Shown: positions 9,201 through 16,120 of the stretch, piece after piece | Layout: each line of letters opens with the position of its first letter | Position numbering within the stretch: position 1 is the first letter of the stretch | From: Schlesneria paludicola DSM 18645 | GTDB taxonomy: Bacteria; Planctomycetota; Planctomycetia; Planctomycetales; Planctomycetaceae | DNA length: 64,000 nucleotides | NCBI RefSeq assembly: GCF_000255655.1 | Contig: NZ_JH636434.1 | Location: 940,661-1,004,660, forward strand | Direction of reading: 5' to 3' | The notes under the pieces: generated by a model | The model's database searches: none | Seen by the model: only the letters and a program-made list of their open reading frames with translations | What the model was told of the DNA's origin: nothing | Made by a program: the position numbers and the translations under genes

Positions 9201-10761
9201 GCGTGAGGATCTCGTTCAGCAAATCACGCAGCTTGACGCCCTTCCCCACATATCCGGGCAGGTGGCTCCACTCGATTCGACTCCGCATGAATGACATTTC
9301 GTCGAATCGTATCGGAATCTGATAACCCTCGACCAAAGACGTCAGGATTTCGGTGAATGACACACCTTCCGGAAACTCCCGTGAGATCGGTTCATCCAAC
9401 GCCTCATCGATCCGGCTTGGACGGCCCTCCGCCTGCGGCTTGCCGCCACCGATCGCCATTGGAGGTAGCGGGGGAAGCGTATTCTGCGCGACGACCTGCG
9501 AATGATCCGAGTTGGGCGGCTTCGATTCGCTCCGACCTGGCAGGATCGTGACGATGAGGACGATCGCTGCGAACATCCCCAGTGCGAAGCACCAGGCGCG
9601 AGGGTGACTTACGGGGTGGCGTCGCCTTTGTGAATCAAGAATGGATCGGACTCGGGCTTCGACCAGGCTGTGCTTGGCCATGGCCACCACATGGGTTGGC
9701 AATAGCTGTGCACTTCGGCGAAGGCCAGCTGCGATCTCGACGAGATGGCTCGCATAGTCGCATGGCAATTCACCGCTCAGCAGAACCGCATCGTCGCAGG
9801 CGTGCTCGCATTCAATCCGCAATCGCGACATCGCGTACCAGCCGAGGGGATGGAACCAGGTGGGAATGAGGCAGACACGGCCGATGAGCTGCCATAACAC
9901 ATCGCCTCGTCGAACATGCATCAATTCATGAGCGATGACGACTTTCAATCGTTCAGTTGTCCACTGTCCGGATCCCGTAGGAAGCACCAGCACCGGCCGC
10001 CGAAGCCCCGTCACGAATGGAACGAGTGTTTCCGGTGAGATCACCATTTGAATCGGAGAGGCGATCGACAGATGTCGACAAAGCTCACAGCACAGGTCGA
10101 CCTCTCGCCCCACCTCAAGAGGAATCGCATTTCGCAGCCAGCGGGACACGTGCCGGAGTGAGACGGCAAGTAAAATGCCGCTCACGGCCGCACCCGCCAG
10201 CCATATCCAGCAGGCAACGGTCAGTAACGCACGTCGCGAGAGGATCTGCCACGCGCCTCTGTTCGTGATCGAAACGGAGGACGCTTGGGCCCGTTCCCTC
10301 TCCGGCTTCGTGGTGATACTCGTTCCGACTTTGTCCAATCGAGGCGGGTTGGCAGCATCGCTTTGCATCGAAACGTCGTGTCCATCATCGACGAGAATTC
10401 TTGATGCGGCGTTCGGCCCAACCGAATCAACTGCGCTCCGACGTTCGCTACGCTCGGATTGTTCGGCATCTGGGGCTTCATTTGGAACAATGCGATTCAG
10501 AATCGAGGACGGGGATCCAGCAGGGATCGACGGGAGATTCCACGTTGTCCACCGCGGAGTCGGAAGTGTGGAAATCAAGATCGGCGCCACAAGCACCGCC
10601 ACCATCGACAGTCCCCACAGCCGGTGTCGAATCGCCGCCGAACCTCGTCGTCCCAGAACGACCGCGATGCACGTTGCCAACCAAATACAGGTCGATGAAA
10701 CGGCGAGCATCACGAGCAGAAAGGGGAGCAAATCGCCAAGGAATCCCAGGATCGTTGACAT
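6217..10761 (-). CDS. BlaR1-like M56 metallopeptidase fused to regulatory-like repeats and thioredoxin domains
   Basis: The 1514-residue membrane protein has helices near residues 8-37, 48-66, 178-201 and 391-411. Between the third and fourth lies an M56 zinc-peptidase domain with HELMH (about 278-282) and downstream ECEHACDD, as in BlaR1/MecR1, whose protease domain faces the cytoplasm. After the last helix come a secretin/STN-like segment (about 450-545), about six carboxypeptidase-regulatory-like beta domains (560-1220), a thioredoxin-like fold without cysteines (about 1235-1385) and a thioredoxin fold with WCGPC (C1402, C1405) and a cis-Pro loop GGIPWT. Known BlaR1 proteins end in a penicillin-binding sensor; here that place is taken by the repeats and redox domains. 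The start ATG at 10761 overlaps the stop of the repressor gene (TGATG), implying translational coupling. A redox or envelope-stress sensor is inferred. Confidence 0.88.
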   Translation of the reverse strand: MSTILGFLGDLLPFLLVMLAVSSTCIWLATCIAVVLGRRGSAAIRHRLWGLSMVAVLVAPILISTLPTPRWTTWNLPSIPAGSPSSILNRIVPNEAPDAEQSERSERRSAVDSVGPNAASRILVDDGHDVSMQSDAANPPRLDKVGTSITTKPERERAQASSVSITNRGAWQILSRRALLTVACWIWLAGAAVSGILLAVSLRHVSRWLRNAIPLEVGREVDLCCELCRHLSIASPIQMVISPETLVPFVTGLRRPVLVLPTGSGQWTTERLKVVIAHELMHVRRGDVLWQLIGRVCLIPTWFHPLGWYAMSRLRIECEHACDDAVLLSGELPCDYASHLVEIAAGLRRSAQLLPTHVVAMAKHSLVEARVRSILDSQRRRHPVSHPRAWCFALGMFAAIVLIVTILPGRSESKPPNSDHSQVVAQNTLPPLPPMAIGGGKPQAEGRPSRIDEALDEPISREFPEGVSFTEILTSLVEGYQIPIRFDEMSFMRSRIEWSHLPGYVGKGVKLRDLLNEILTPLLPVDDGALDLHDSHGVLVVASKRAQNSPDIPRESVVLTTITGSVHDQNGHPISKARIEIRSGYQSTFMLSDGEGCFRVRTEFNAPYGLSILATDPATQHQVSWRFAPSWNPPAKTVPVAELVVKPLKKVIVEVVDEADSPVVGATVGASFDSRSSALVAHSDAEGKVEFSLTEGKLVGHIFAAARGKGVDYISYLDTRAYSEPDRKQPEQPEGHVRLKLTGARTITLNVRDEDGQPVSGVQFYPWLLRKPGDPLAELNLSMFQNFGRETTNQEGVAVFDWMPNETTGKGLTQFWHDSRKHIRRRVIHDPKKSPDGKLDVILQKPVMITGKVTSEDGQPVIGATISATGADYFHDQCRVSAKSGPDGSYTLSVFPHQIYLLVATTADQTLKGARDGILVYPGKPLTEMNLELKPSTRVFGRVTIGPNAQPVKGQQIQFYQYGKDLHQFQDAAFPNPDNENTWVCPMTVHATTTDADGQYEMQLSTGQFDIRGPEQHKVAKFEIKDRTPHEFNFHSERPDKGSYRGRVVTGESETPVENATVEIVAHSEFGRSIGATTDSDGRFHLTRGLFRSAFYARNKDRSLAGLIEIGPDDMEGTIKISPTATYSARILDHQGQPLPVGSKIQYGVHVHMGEKNAPFMTSYGGHGITREDGRVTFSGMVVGAKYHLSLEAENGRSWQGITEIIPKSSEPKDLGDLLLKPPVEPYKPPTLEQRIETAFQKPQSGTERYHSALVDAKLSHQHILVVFADPNRPATKSLYVAYYDDNEVRKLTHEFRAIAVPLTDEKLEAAQELATNLDLKLPVDGSPLLLIANDQGEVLGTARGDELSTGDPAVVDSAKLHAFLQRHVPSKVDAKQLLTDALEQAQRENKRVIVQQTATWCGPCWSLSRFLNKHRSIWEKDYIWIKMDERWQDVALVMKPIRKSAEGGIPWTAILDADGNVLVNSNQADGQNMGFPSASEPEGIEHFLMMLKSTAQRMNDEDLETLKVDLSKK

Positions 10762-11150
10762 CAACCATTCTCCTGCCGAGTTTTTTCGATCAGTTGTTTC
10801 ATACGATCAAGATCATCCGTGGTGAGTTGTCCTGCAGACAAATCGAGAAGTGTCGCAAGTGCGGCAGTCGGCTCCCCGCTAAAAAACGTGCGCAGCAGTT
10901 GATGAAATGCCGAACGGCGTGCCGTTTCTCGGGAAGTCGCGGGGCGATAGAGATACCGCTTTCCCTCGTGCCGTTGTCGCAGAATCTTCTTTTCGACCAG
11001 GATCGACAGCATCGCGCGCACCGACGAGTAACTCGGCGGGTCGGTCAGTTCCGCGAGCACCTGAGCCACACTGGCCTCTCCCAGGCGATAGACCGCCTCG
11101 ACGAGCTGCCGCTCACGCTTTCCCAGTTCCAATGGAGACGGTCCCGTCAT
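10761..11150 (-). CDS. BlaI/MecI/CopY-family transcriptional repressor
   Basis: 129 residues, the usual length. It begins with ELGKRERQLVEAVYRLGEAS, then a winged-helix domain (SVAQVLAEL, YSSVRAMLSILVEKKIL, EGKRYLYRP) typical of BlaI/MecI, and ends with a dimerisation region containing LLRTFFSGEPTAALATLL. Family members bind dyad operators as dimers and are inactivated when the partner M56 peptidase is activated, directly or indirectly. The partner gene begins inside this gene's stop codon, so the two form one operon. A pair of TGCTA-N6-TAGCA dyads about 105-140 bases upstream of the start is the obvious candidate operator for autoregulation. Confidence 0.93.
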   Translation of the reverse strand: MTGPSPLELGKRERQLVEAVYRLGEASVAQVLAELTDPPSYSSVRAMLSILVEKKILRQRHEGKRYLYRPATSRETARRSAFHQLLRTFFSGEPTAALATLLDLSAGQLTTDDLDRMKQLIEKTRQENG

Positions 11151-11798
11151 CTGGACATTTCCTTTGCCACAAGCTCTCGCCCATCGAAATCATTTGAAGC
11201 GTACACGCGGAACGTTTGGCCCTAACGCGAACGCCGCCTTTCGCAGCAACACATGCTAACCACGTAGCACATGCTAATTCAATAGCACATTATTGAAGAC
11301 TCGCCCCGTCGTTCAAAAGACAACGAACGCGAGCTCGACCTATGTCATTTCCGTAATGACCGTAGCCTTGGCAGATCCTCGTGGTTATCCACATCAGTCA
11401 TCATGATGGCGGCGAACATGGCGTTGACGCGTCCGTGGACTGAGTTCCAAATCCACACGAACCAGAGAAAACGAGACGCATGTCGCGATCATTTGCGCAC
11501 TTTTCGTTCGCTTTCGCACCACAATCGAGCATTCGAAAAATGCCCATCGCGTCTTGTGTCGTGCACCTGAAAACAAAAGAGTTTTTGTCTTAGTAATCAC
11601 TGCTTGCGGGACACAAATCGATCGGTACACTCCTGTATGAGTGTCTACACACACTCTTGATTGTCATCTCTTATCGACAGCCAATCTCAGCGCTTGTCCA
11701 CTTTGAATTTGTCGAATCCTTCAATCTCGTTTCGTTTCTAGCCTAGTCAGGCTTCGCATCGTCGTTTTGGTTTTTCTATTTTCAGAAGAGGCAATGTC
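11151..11798. other. Divergent regulatory region between the blaI-like gene and the DUF1559 gene
   Basis: About 650 bases without a convincing gene. The left part contains the tandem dyads at 11254-11287. The right part is relatively T-rich and must carry the promoter and leader of the DUF1559 gene at 11799; a small stem (GAGTGT 11641-11646 with ACACTC 11653-11658) lies there. An ORF at 11654-11394 on the minus strand has no recognisable features. Confidence 0.5.
11254..11287. promoter_or_regulatory. Tandem dyad operator candidate for the BlaI-type repressor
   Basis: TGCTA-N6-TAGCA occurs at 11254-11269 and again at 11272-11287, an exact 18-bp period. The inner half-sites also form TAGCA-CA-TGCTA (11265-11276). 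BlaI/MecI proteins bind such inverted repeats as dimers, often two sites side by side. The location upstream of the repressor gene fits autoregulation. Binding itself is inferred. Confidence 0.6.
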
Positions 11799-12818
11799 AT
11801 GGTTCAAAAGTTGTCTGCTCGTCGCAAGACATCGGGGTTCACCCTGATCGAGCTGCTGGTCGTGATCGCGATCATCGCGGTCTTGATTGCTTTGTTGTTG
11901 CCCGCCGTGCAGCAAGCACGCGAGGCTGCTCGTCGTACACAGTGCCGCAACAATTTGAAGCAAATTGGCTTGGCGATGCACAACTACCTCAGCACGTACG
12001 ACACGTTCCCACCTGCGTATGTTTACGTGCCCGGTACGTTGCTTGGCGGAACAGGGACAACCGACCTGAACCTGCATTGCTACACCGAATTCATTCTGCC
12101 GTACCTTGATCAGGGTGCGATCTACAATCAAATCAATTTCACGGCACCCTACTGGTCGCCAGTCAACTATGGACCACTTGGTTTGCCGAATTTCACGGCC
12201 GACAATAAGACGCCGGTCAGCAATGTCGTCACCGCTTACATCTGCCCCAGTACACCACGTTCAAACAACAAGGTGACACAGACTTTCAGCGACCTCGGAT
12301 TCCCCATCACCTGGACCTCCGGTGCAATTGACTACGGCCCATTCGGTGGCGTCATCGCCGGTCATCCCAATGCCGTTTATCCGACGATCGTTCGTCCTGT
12401 TTCACCACAGGGTCGTCAACAGGGGATTCTGAGCAACGACAATATGAAGGTTCGCATCGGCGACGTGACGGACGGAACAACCAATACACTGCTGTTGTTC
12501 GAATTGGCCGGTCGAAATGACGAATACCGACGTGGCAAGTTGTTCAAGACGAACAATACCGTCGGCGGTGCCTGGGCCGACTACAACAATGCCGAAAACT
12601 GGCTCACCGGTTCGACCATTGATGGCGCAACACAAGATGGCCCTTGCTTGATCAACTGCACCAACCGCAGTGGCGAAGGCATGTACAGCTTCCATCCGGG
12701 AGGTGTGAACATTCTGTTGGCCGATGGTTCGGTCCGCAGCTTGTCGGAAAACACCAGCCAGGTCACGATCGTCAATCTGGGCACGTACCAGGGTGGACAA
12801 ATCACCGGCGAGTACTAA
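11799..12818 (+). CDS. DUF1559 pseudopilin-like protein
   Basis: 339 residues. The N-terminus has a basic leader, then [20 protein letters not shown], a type IV prepilin cleavage site after Gly13 with Glu at mature position 5, followed by the diagnostic [16 protein letters not shown]. The C-terminus has the H-x9-DG motif (HPGGVNILLADGS). DUF1559 proteins are greatly expanded in planctomycetes; they are thought to be processed by prepilin peptidase and kept at the inner membrane or exported, but no function is established. GAGG precedes ATG 11799 by a normal spacing. A strong hairpin terminator (12906-12939) follows, then a lipoprotein gene at 13077. The same gene order recurs at 28512-26722. 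Confidence 0.93.
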   Translation: MVQKLSARRKTSGFTLIELLVVIAIIAVLIALLLPAVQQAREAARRTQCRNNLKQIGLAMHNYLSTYDTFPPAYVYVPGTLLGGTGTTDLNLHCYTEFILPYLDQGAIYNQINFTAPYWSPVNYGPLGLPNFTADNKTPVSNVVTAYICPSTPRSNNKVTQTFSDLGFPITWTSGAIDYGPFGGVIAGHPNAVYPTIVRPVSPQGRQQGILSNDNMKVRIGDVTDGTTNTLLLFELAGRNDEYRRGKLFKTNNTVGGAWADYNNAENWLTGSTIDGATQDGPCLINCTNRSGEGMYSFHPGGVNILLADGSVRSLSENTSQVTIVNLGTYQGGQITGEY

Positions 12819-12905
12819 ATCTCTGCGGCCGTCCAAGTATCAGCAGCCGTCCAGTGTTGCGTTCATTCATTCGCAACGACCGTCGGTGAATTGATCTCGA
12901 AGTTC

Positions 12906-12939
12906 CAAGCCAGAGTTGCGCGCTCGCGACTCTGGCTTG
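12906..12939 (+). terminator. Hairpin terminator after the DUF1559 gene
   Basis: A 15-bp stem (12906-12920 with 12925-12939, one T-G wobble) encloses a CGCT tetraloop. No clear U-tract follows, so either termination is hairpin-driven or the element attenuates transcription into the lipoprotein gene. Confidence 0.6.
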
Positions 12940-13076
12940 AGCGCGGTTATATCAGCCGCACTTTGGATTGACGATATCGGACGCATATTCATCTGCATTC
13001 CGGGAATCGCCGCGGACGTAGTATCGCTACGTCCTGCCATCTTCCCTTATTAGACTTGTCGATGTTGAGGTATCAA

Positions 13077-13577
13077 ATGCATCGCATTACCGGACCGCTC
13101 TTATTTCTATGTATCGTTTCGATTTCGGGATGTGGGGGCGAAAGCAACGAACAACGGCTGAAACGCCTGGTTCCCAACGCCAATAAGACCACCAAAGTCA
13201 CAGGAAATGTCACGGTCAACGGCCAGCCAGGCAAGGATCTCTGGGTGACACTTCATTCGACCAGCGGCATTGAGCTACGCCCTCGGGCACAGTGCGACGA
13301 CAAAGGACACTTTGCCATTGGAACCTATCTGGGAGATGATGGTGCTCCCCCTGGCGATTATAAGATCACGATTGAATGGCTGACGTTCTCGCGTTTGGGA
13401 GGGGCCGGCTGGGTTGGTCCTGACAAGCTGAAGGACAAGTACAACGACCCCAAGAAGACTCCCTTCGATATCACCGTTGCAGACAAGCCAATCACGCTTC
13501 CGACCTTCGAATTGGAAGTCAACGCGGAGGAAGCCGCGAACGCCAAGCCGAAGTTGCGTCTGACCAAGGAACGTTGA
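13077..13577 (+). CDS. Small lipoprotein with carboxypeptidase-regulatory-like domain
   Basis: 166 residues. The chosen ATG at 13077 has GAGG six bases upstream; in-frame TTG (13056) and ATG (13062) would only lengthen the leader. The signal peptide ends in SISG|C (Cys19), a lipobox, so the mature protein is lipid-anchored. The body begins TKVTGNVTVNGQPGKDLWVTL and continues with GHFAIGTYLGDDGAPPGDYKITI, the pattern of carboxypeptidase-regulatory or transthyretin-like beta sandwiches common in planctomycete lipoproteins. It follows a DUF1559 gene, as does the similar lipoprotein at 27240-26722, suggesting the two classes work together. No enzymatic residues are visible. Confidence 0.85.
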   Translation: MHRITGPLLFLCIVSISGCGGESNEQRLKRLVPNANKTTKVTGNVTVNGQPGKDLWVTLHSTSGIELRPRAQCDDKGHFAIGTYLGDDGAPPGDYKITIEWLTFSRLGGAGWVGPDKLKDKYNDPKKTPFDITVADKPITLPTFELEVNAEEAANAKPKLRLTKER

Positions 13578-13621
13578 AATCGGCGATTGCCAAGTGAAAC
13601 GTTTCAACGACGGAAATAACG

Positions 13622-13663
13622 AAATGGAGTCGGCCGTTCGTAACGAATTGTCGACTCCATTTT
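13622..13663 (+). terminator. Intrinsic terminator after the lipoprotein gene
   Basis: AAATGGAGTCG (13622-13632) pairs perfectly with CGACTCCATTT (13652-13662), ending in TTTT; the loop contains a further small stem TTCG-TAA-CGAA. Confidence 0.8.
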
Positions 13664-13975
13664 CGTTTCGCCAGCTCAATGTCACGACGTTCGCCGAGTC
13701 CGTCGAGGGCATGACCAACGTAGCCGATCACGAATGGGCACCGGAGACGGCCTCATTTTCATCGGCAAGGGGTGGCAGGATTGCCAAGCCCCACGTGGCG
13801 CAACCTGTTTTCGGCAATTACAACGCGACTCCCCTAATACGCAAACGACTGGACGCATTCGAGTCATTGACCGTAGGAAGCGGTCAAGGTCCGTCTGAAA
13901 AGCAGTGCTCGATCGTTGCTCGGGCTCGATTGCATCGCTGAATCAATATTTACGGCCACCAAGGACCGTCAATGC

Positions 13976-14011
13976 AAAACGGGTTGACCCTAAGAGATGG
14001 TCAACCCGTTT
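13976..14011 (-). terminator. Intrinsic terminator of the Gly/Met-rich protein gene
   Basis: A perfect 13-bp stem (13977-13989 with 13999-14011) has a 9-base loop. Read leftward it ends in TTTTG, placing it about 40 bases after the stop of the gene at 14049. Confidence 0.85.
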
Positions 14012-14048
14012 ACAGTTTCTCGCCTGTATTCGGAAACGTGCCGGGCGT

Positions 14049-14975
14049 CTACTTGCGTGTGACGCGGCTCGAACGAGGTTCTTCGGCAGGCTTATCGTCC
14101 GCAGATTCACTTTTGGCGTCGGCTTCTTCGACGGCGCGGCCATTGGCTTCCGCGACAAGCTGCTGGGCACCCATCAGTTGTTCGCGCGAGAAATAAGGCG
14201 ACGCTTCAAATCCGCCCAGCGGCTCGTTCATCTTGTTGGCCAAGTCTTCAAACGACATCTTGCTGGACAAGTGCCATGCGGCCGCCTGTGCCGCCTGCGG
14301 GTCAACTTTGCCCGCACCGACCGTCGACAGCAATTGATACAGGGCCGGATCGGAATTGAATTTTGCGACGGGAATCACAGTGTACTTGCTGCGTGAATTG
14401 GGTTCTGTCTTGCCGTGTTCGAGACAGACCGATTTGAACGGGACAGCAACCACACTTTCCGGTGGAACCGAGAACATCCCGCCCCCACCGCCGCCCATCA
14501 TTCCACCACCCATCCCGCCGCCGCCCATCATTCCTCCACCCATCCCGCCACCCATGGCCTGCTGGCCGCCACCGCCGCCTCCCATGCCGCCACCGCCCAT
14601 ACCACCACCACCCATTCCACCGCCGCCCATACCACCACCACCGAACTGGGAGTTTACGGCGACACCAACGACCGCTTCAGGAACTTTCACGGTCAGCGGC
14701 TTGTCGGTCTTGTTCTCGATCAACACCGTTCCGCCCATGGCGTCGTTCGGAACAAGCCTGACCCCGACTTGCTCGGAATCGACGGCATCAAACAAGTCGA
14801 CTTTGTCCGCGGTGGGGTCGAATTTCGGATTGCGGATTGGCTTTTTCGTCGCCTTGCTCGGCTTTTTGGCGGATTTGTTGGCGGCCGCCACTTCCGTGGG
14901 GACGATCCCGGCAACAATCAGCGCCAAAGACGTCAGCCCAGTAAGAACGAGCAGCGCGATTGGACGACGAGCCAT
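14049..14975 (-). CDS. Exported Gly/Met-rich low-complexity protein
   Basis: 308 residues, with AAGGA seven bases before the ATG. An N-terminal signal (ARRPIALLVLTGLTSLALIV, cleavage near EVAAA) is followed by a Lys-rich stretch, then a domain containing VGVRLVPNDAMGGTVLIENK. Residues 112-167 are made almost wholly of GGGGM and GGGMM units. The C-terminal half (CLEHGKTEPNSRSKYTVIPV, ALYQLLSTVGAGKVDP, AAAWHLSSKMSFEDLANK) looks like a folded domain found in other planctomycete proteins of unknown role. It ends in an acidic tail with RVTRK. The only cysteine visible is in VCLEHG. Function is unknown; a surface or periplasmic location is inferred. Confidence 0.82.
   Translation of the reverse strand: MARRPIALLVLTGLTSLALIVAGIVPTEVAAANKSAKKPSKATKKPIRNPKFDPTADKVDLFDAVDSEQVGVRLVPNDAMGGTVLIENKTDKPLTVKVPEAVVGVAVNSQFGGGGMGGGGMGGGGMGGGGMGGGGGGQQAMGGGMGGGMMGGGGMGGGMMGGGGGGMFSVPPESVVAVPFKSVCLEHGKTEPNSRSKYTVIPVAKFNSDPALYQLLSTVGAGKVDPQAAQAAAWHLSSKMSFEDLANKMNEPLGGFEASPYFSREQLMGAQQLVAEANGRAVEEADAKSESADDKPAEEPRSSRVTRK
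14475..14642 (-). repeat. Gly/Met codon repeat inside the gene at 14049
   Basis: About 56 codons repeat GGGGM-like units. The imperfect short DNA repeats are prone to slippage, so repeat number may vary between strains. Confidence 0.8.
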
Positions 14976-15542
14976 CAGTATTTCCTTTCGGACGCGGGGC
15001 CGACCAAATCGATCAATGAGACCTTTGATTTCAGGTCCGTTCGACTTGGTCAGGATTCAAATTAACTGCGTACATCAACGCAAAATTGTAAAATGTTCGC
15101 CAGGACAAGGACAATCAAATCTTGTGGCGGAGGTGATTTTTTCCAATTGCGTTCATCCTGTGCGGGTGCAGCCTGGCAACGCAAATTGTCCCCCCGCTTT
15201 TAGAGGATCATTGTTCCATCGACGACATTCGGAACTGCCATGAAGCTCTTCGCCGCAGGCGATCAATCCATTAATGGCGTTGCGAACGGCACATCTGGCA
15301 CGTACGCGTGCCGTCACAAAATTTAACGCGGACTGTCGAATCAGATTTTCTGAGATGCGGGGCCGTCTGCAACCCGCCAATGAGTCAAAACGGCGAACAA
15401 GGCGATCGAGTGGCTTTCACTTGGGAAAAAGCGGTCGGTCTGAGGGTAGACGGGGGCGAGTCGGTATGCAAAGCTTTTGCAAAAGGTTAGCCAATTGCGG
15501 CACCTGATGTTCGATAGCGTACCTACGTTCGGAAGGACCATC
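14976..15542. other. Divergent intergenic region
   Basis: It separates the leftward Gly/Met-rich gene from the rightward thioredoxin-like gene and must carry both promoters. No RNA gene or clear operator was found. An in-frame upward extension of the rightward gene to 15477 exists, but the start at 15543 has the better ribosome site. Confidence 0.45.
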
Positions 15543-16100
15543 ATGGAAGGCGTCCAGGCAATTCGTCGCGGATTCGTTGGAGTCGGCATCGTTTTATTGG
15601 GACTCTTGCTGACGGGAATTCCCCATTTCGCGGTGGCCCAAGCATCCAACGCCATCAGCGTACGTGTCGTCGACAAGGCGGGTTATGACAAAGCGATTGC
15701 GGCCTACAAAGGCAAAGTCGTCGTCGTGGATTGCTGGGCGACCTGGTGCAATCCTTGCCGCAAGGCCTTTCCACAAACGGTCGAACTGAGCAAAACGTAC
15801 GCCTCAAAAGGTGTCGTCGTCGTCTCGCTTTGTTTCGACAATCCCGTGAAAGGCCAGGCGTCCGACGCTGTCAAAAAGTTTCTAACCACTAGCAATGCCA
15901 CCTTTGAGAATCTGTTGAGTTCCGTGGATATCTCTGAGGATGGAGCGGACGTCTTCGAAATTCCCGACGGTGCACTTCCGCACTTTAAGATCTATGGCAA
16001 AGACGGCAAGCTCTTCAAAACATTCCAAAGCGGGGAAGGAAAAGAGTTCACGCACGAAGAAATCGAAGCCGCCGTCAAAGCCGCCGTCAAAGCTCCATAA
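15543..16100 (+). CDS. Exported TlpA/ResA-like thioredoxin-fold protein
   Basis: 185 residues from the ATG at 15543, which has GGAAGGA six bases upstream. The signal peptide (FVGVGIVLLGLLLTGIPHFAVAQA) indicates a periplasmic or membrane-anchored location. The thioredoxin core follows, with KVVVVDCWATWCNPCRKAF (active-site Cys69 and Cys72), the central VVVVSLCFDNP strand and the cis-Pro loop ALPHFKIYG. TlpA/ResA proteins reduce or isomerise disulfides, for example in cytochrome c maturation, but no cytochrome genes are adjacent. hisD starts only 20 bases after the stop, so cotranscription is likely although the roles appear unrelated. Confidence 0.88.
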   Translation: MEGVQAIRRGFVGVGIVLLGLLLTGIPHFAVAQASNAISVRVVDKAGYDKAIAAYKGKVVVVDCWATWCNPCRKAFPQTVELSKTYASKGVVVVSLCFDNPVKGQASDAVKKFLTTSNATFENLLSSVDISEDGADVFEIPDGALPHFKIYGKDGKLFKTFQSGEGKEFTHEEIEAAVKAAVKAP

Positions 16101-16120
16101 TTCACTGAGAATCGACTACC

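Larger units (their letters stand above)
13578..14048. other. Intergenic region between convergent genes, bounded by two terminators
   Basis: The region carries a rightward terminator at 13622-13663 and a leftward terminator at 13976-14011. The roughly 300 bases between them show nothing I can identify. Confidence 0.6.

Noticed and set aside
10401-11225. Rightward ORF of 274 codons opposite the M56 and BlaI genes
   Set aside because: It is the antisense of two well-supported genes and has no protein features of its own.
14356-15243. Rightward Pro-rich ORF of 295 codons
   Set aside because: Its Pro runs are the complement of the Gly/Met tract of the real leftward gene.
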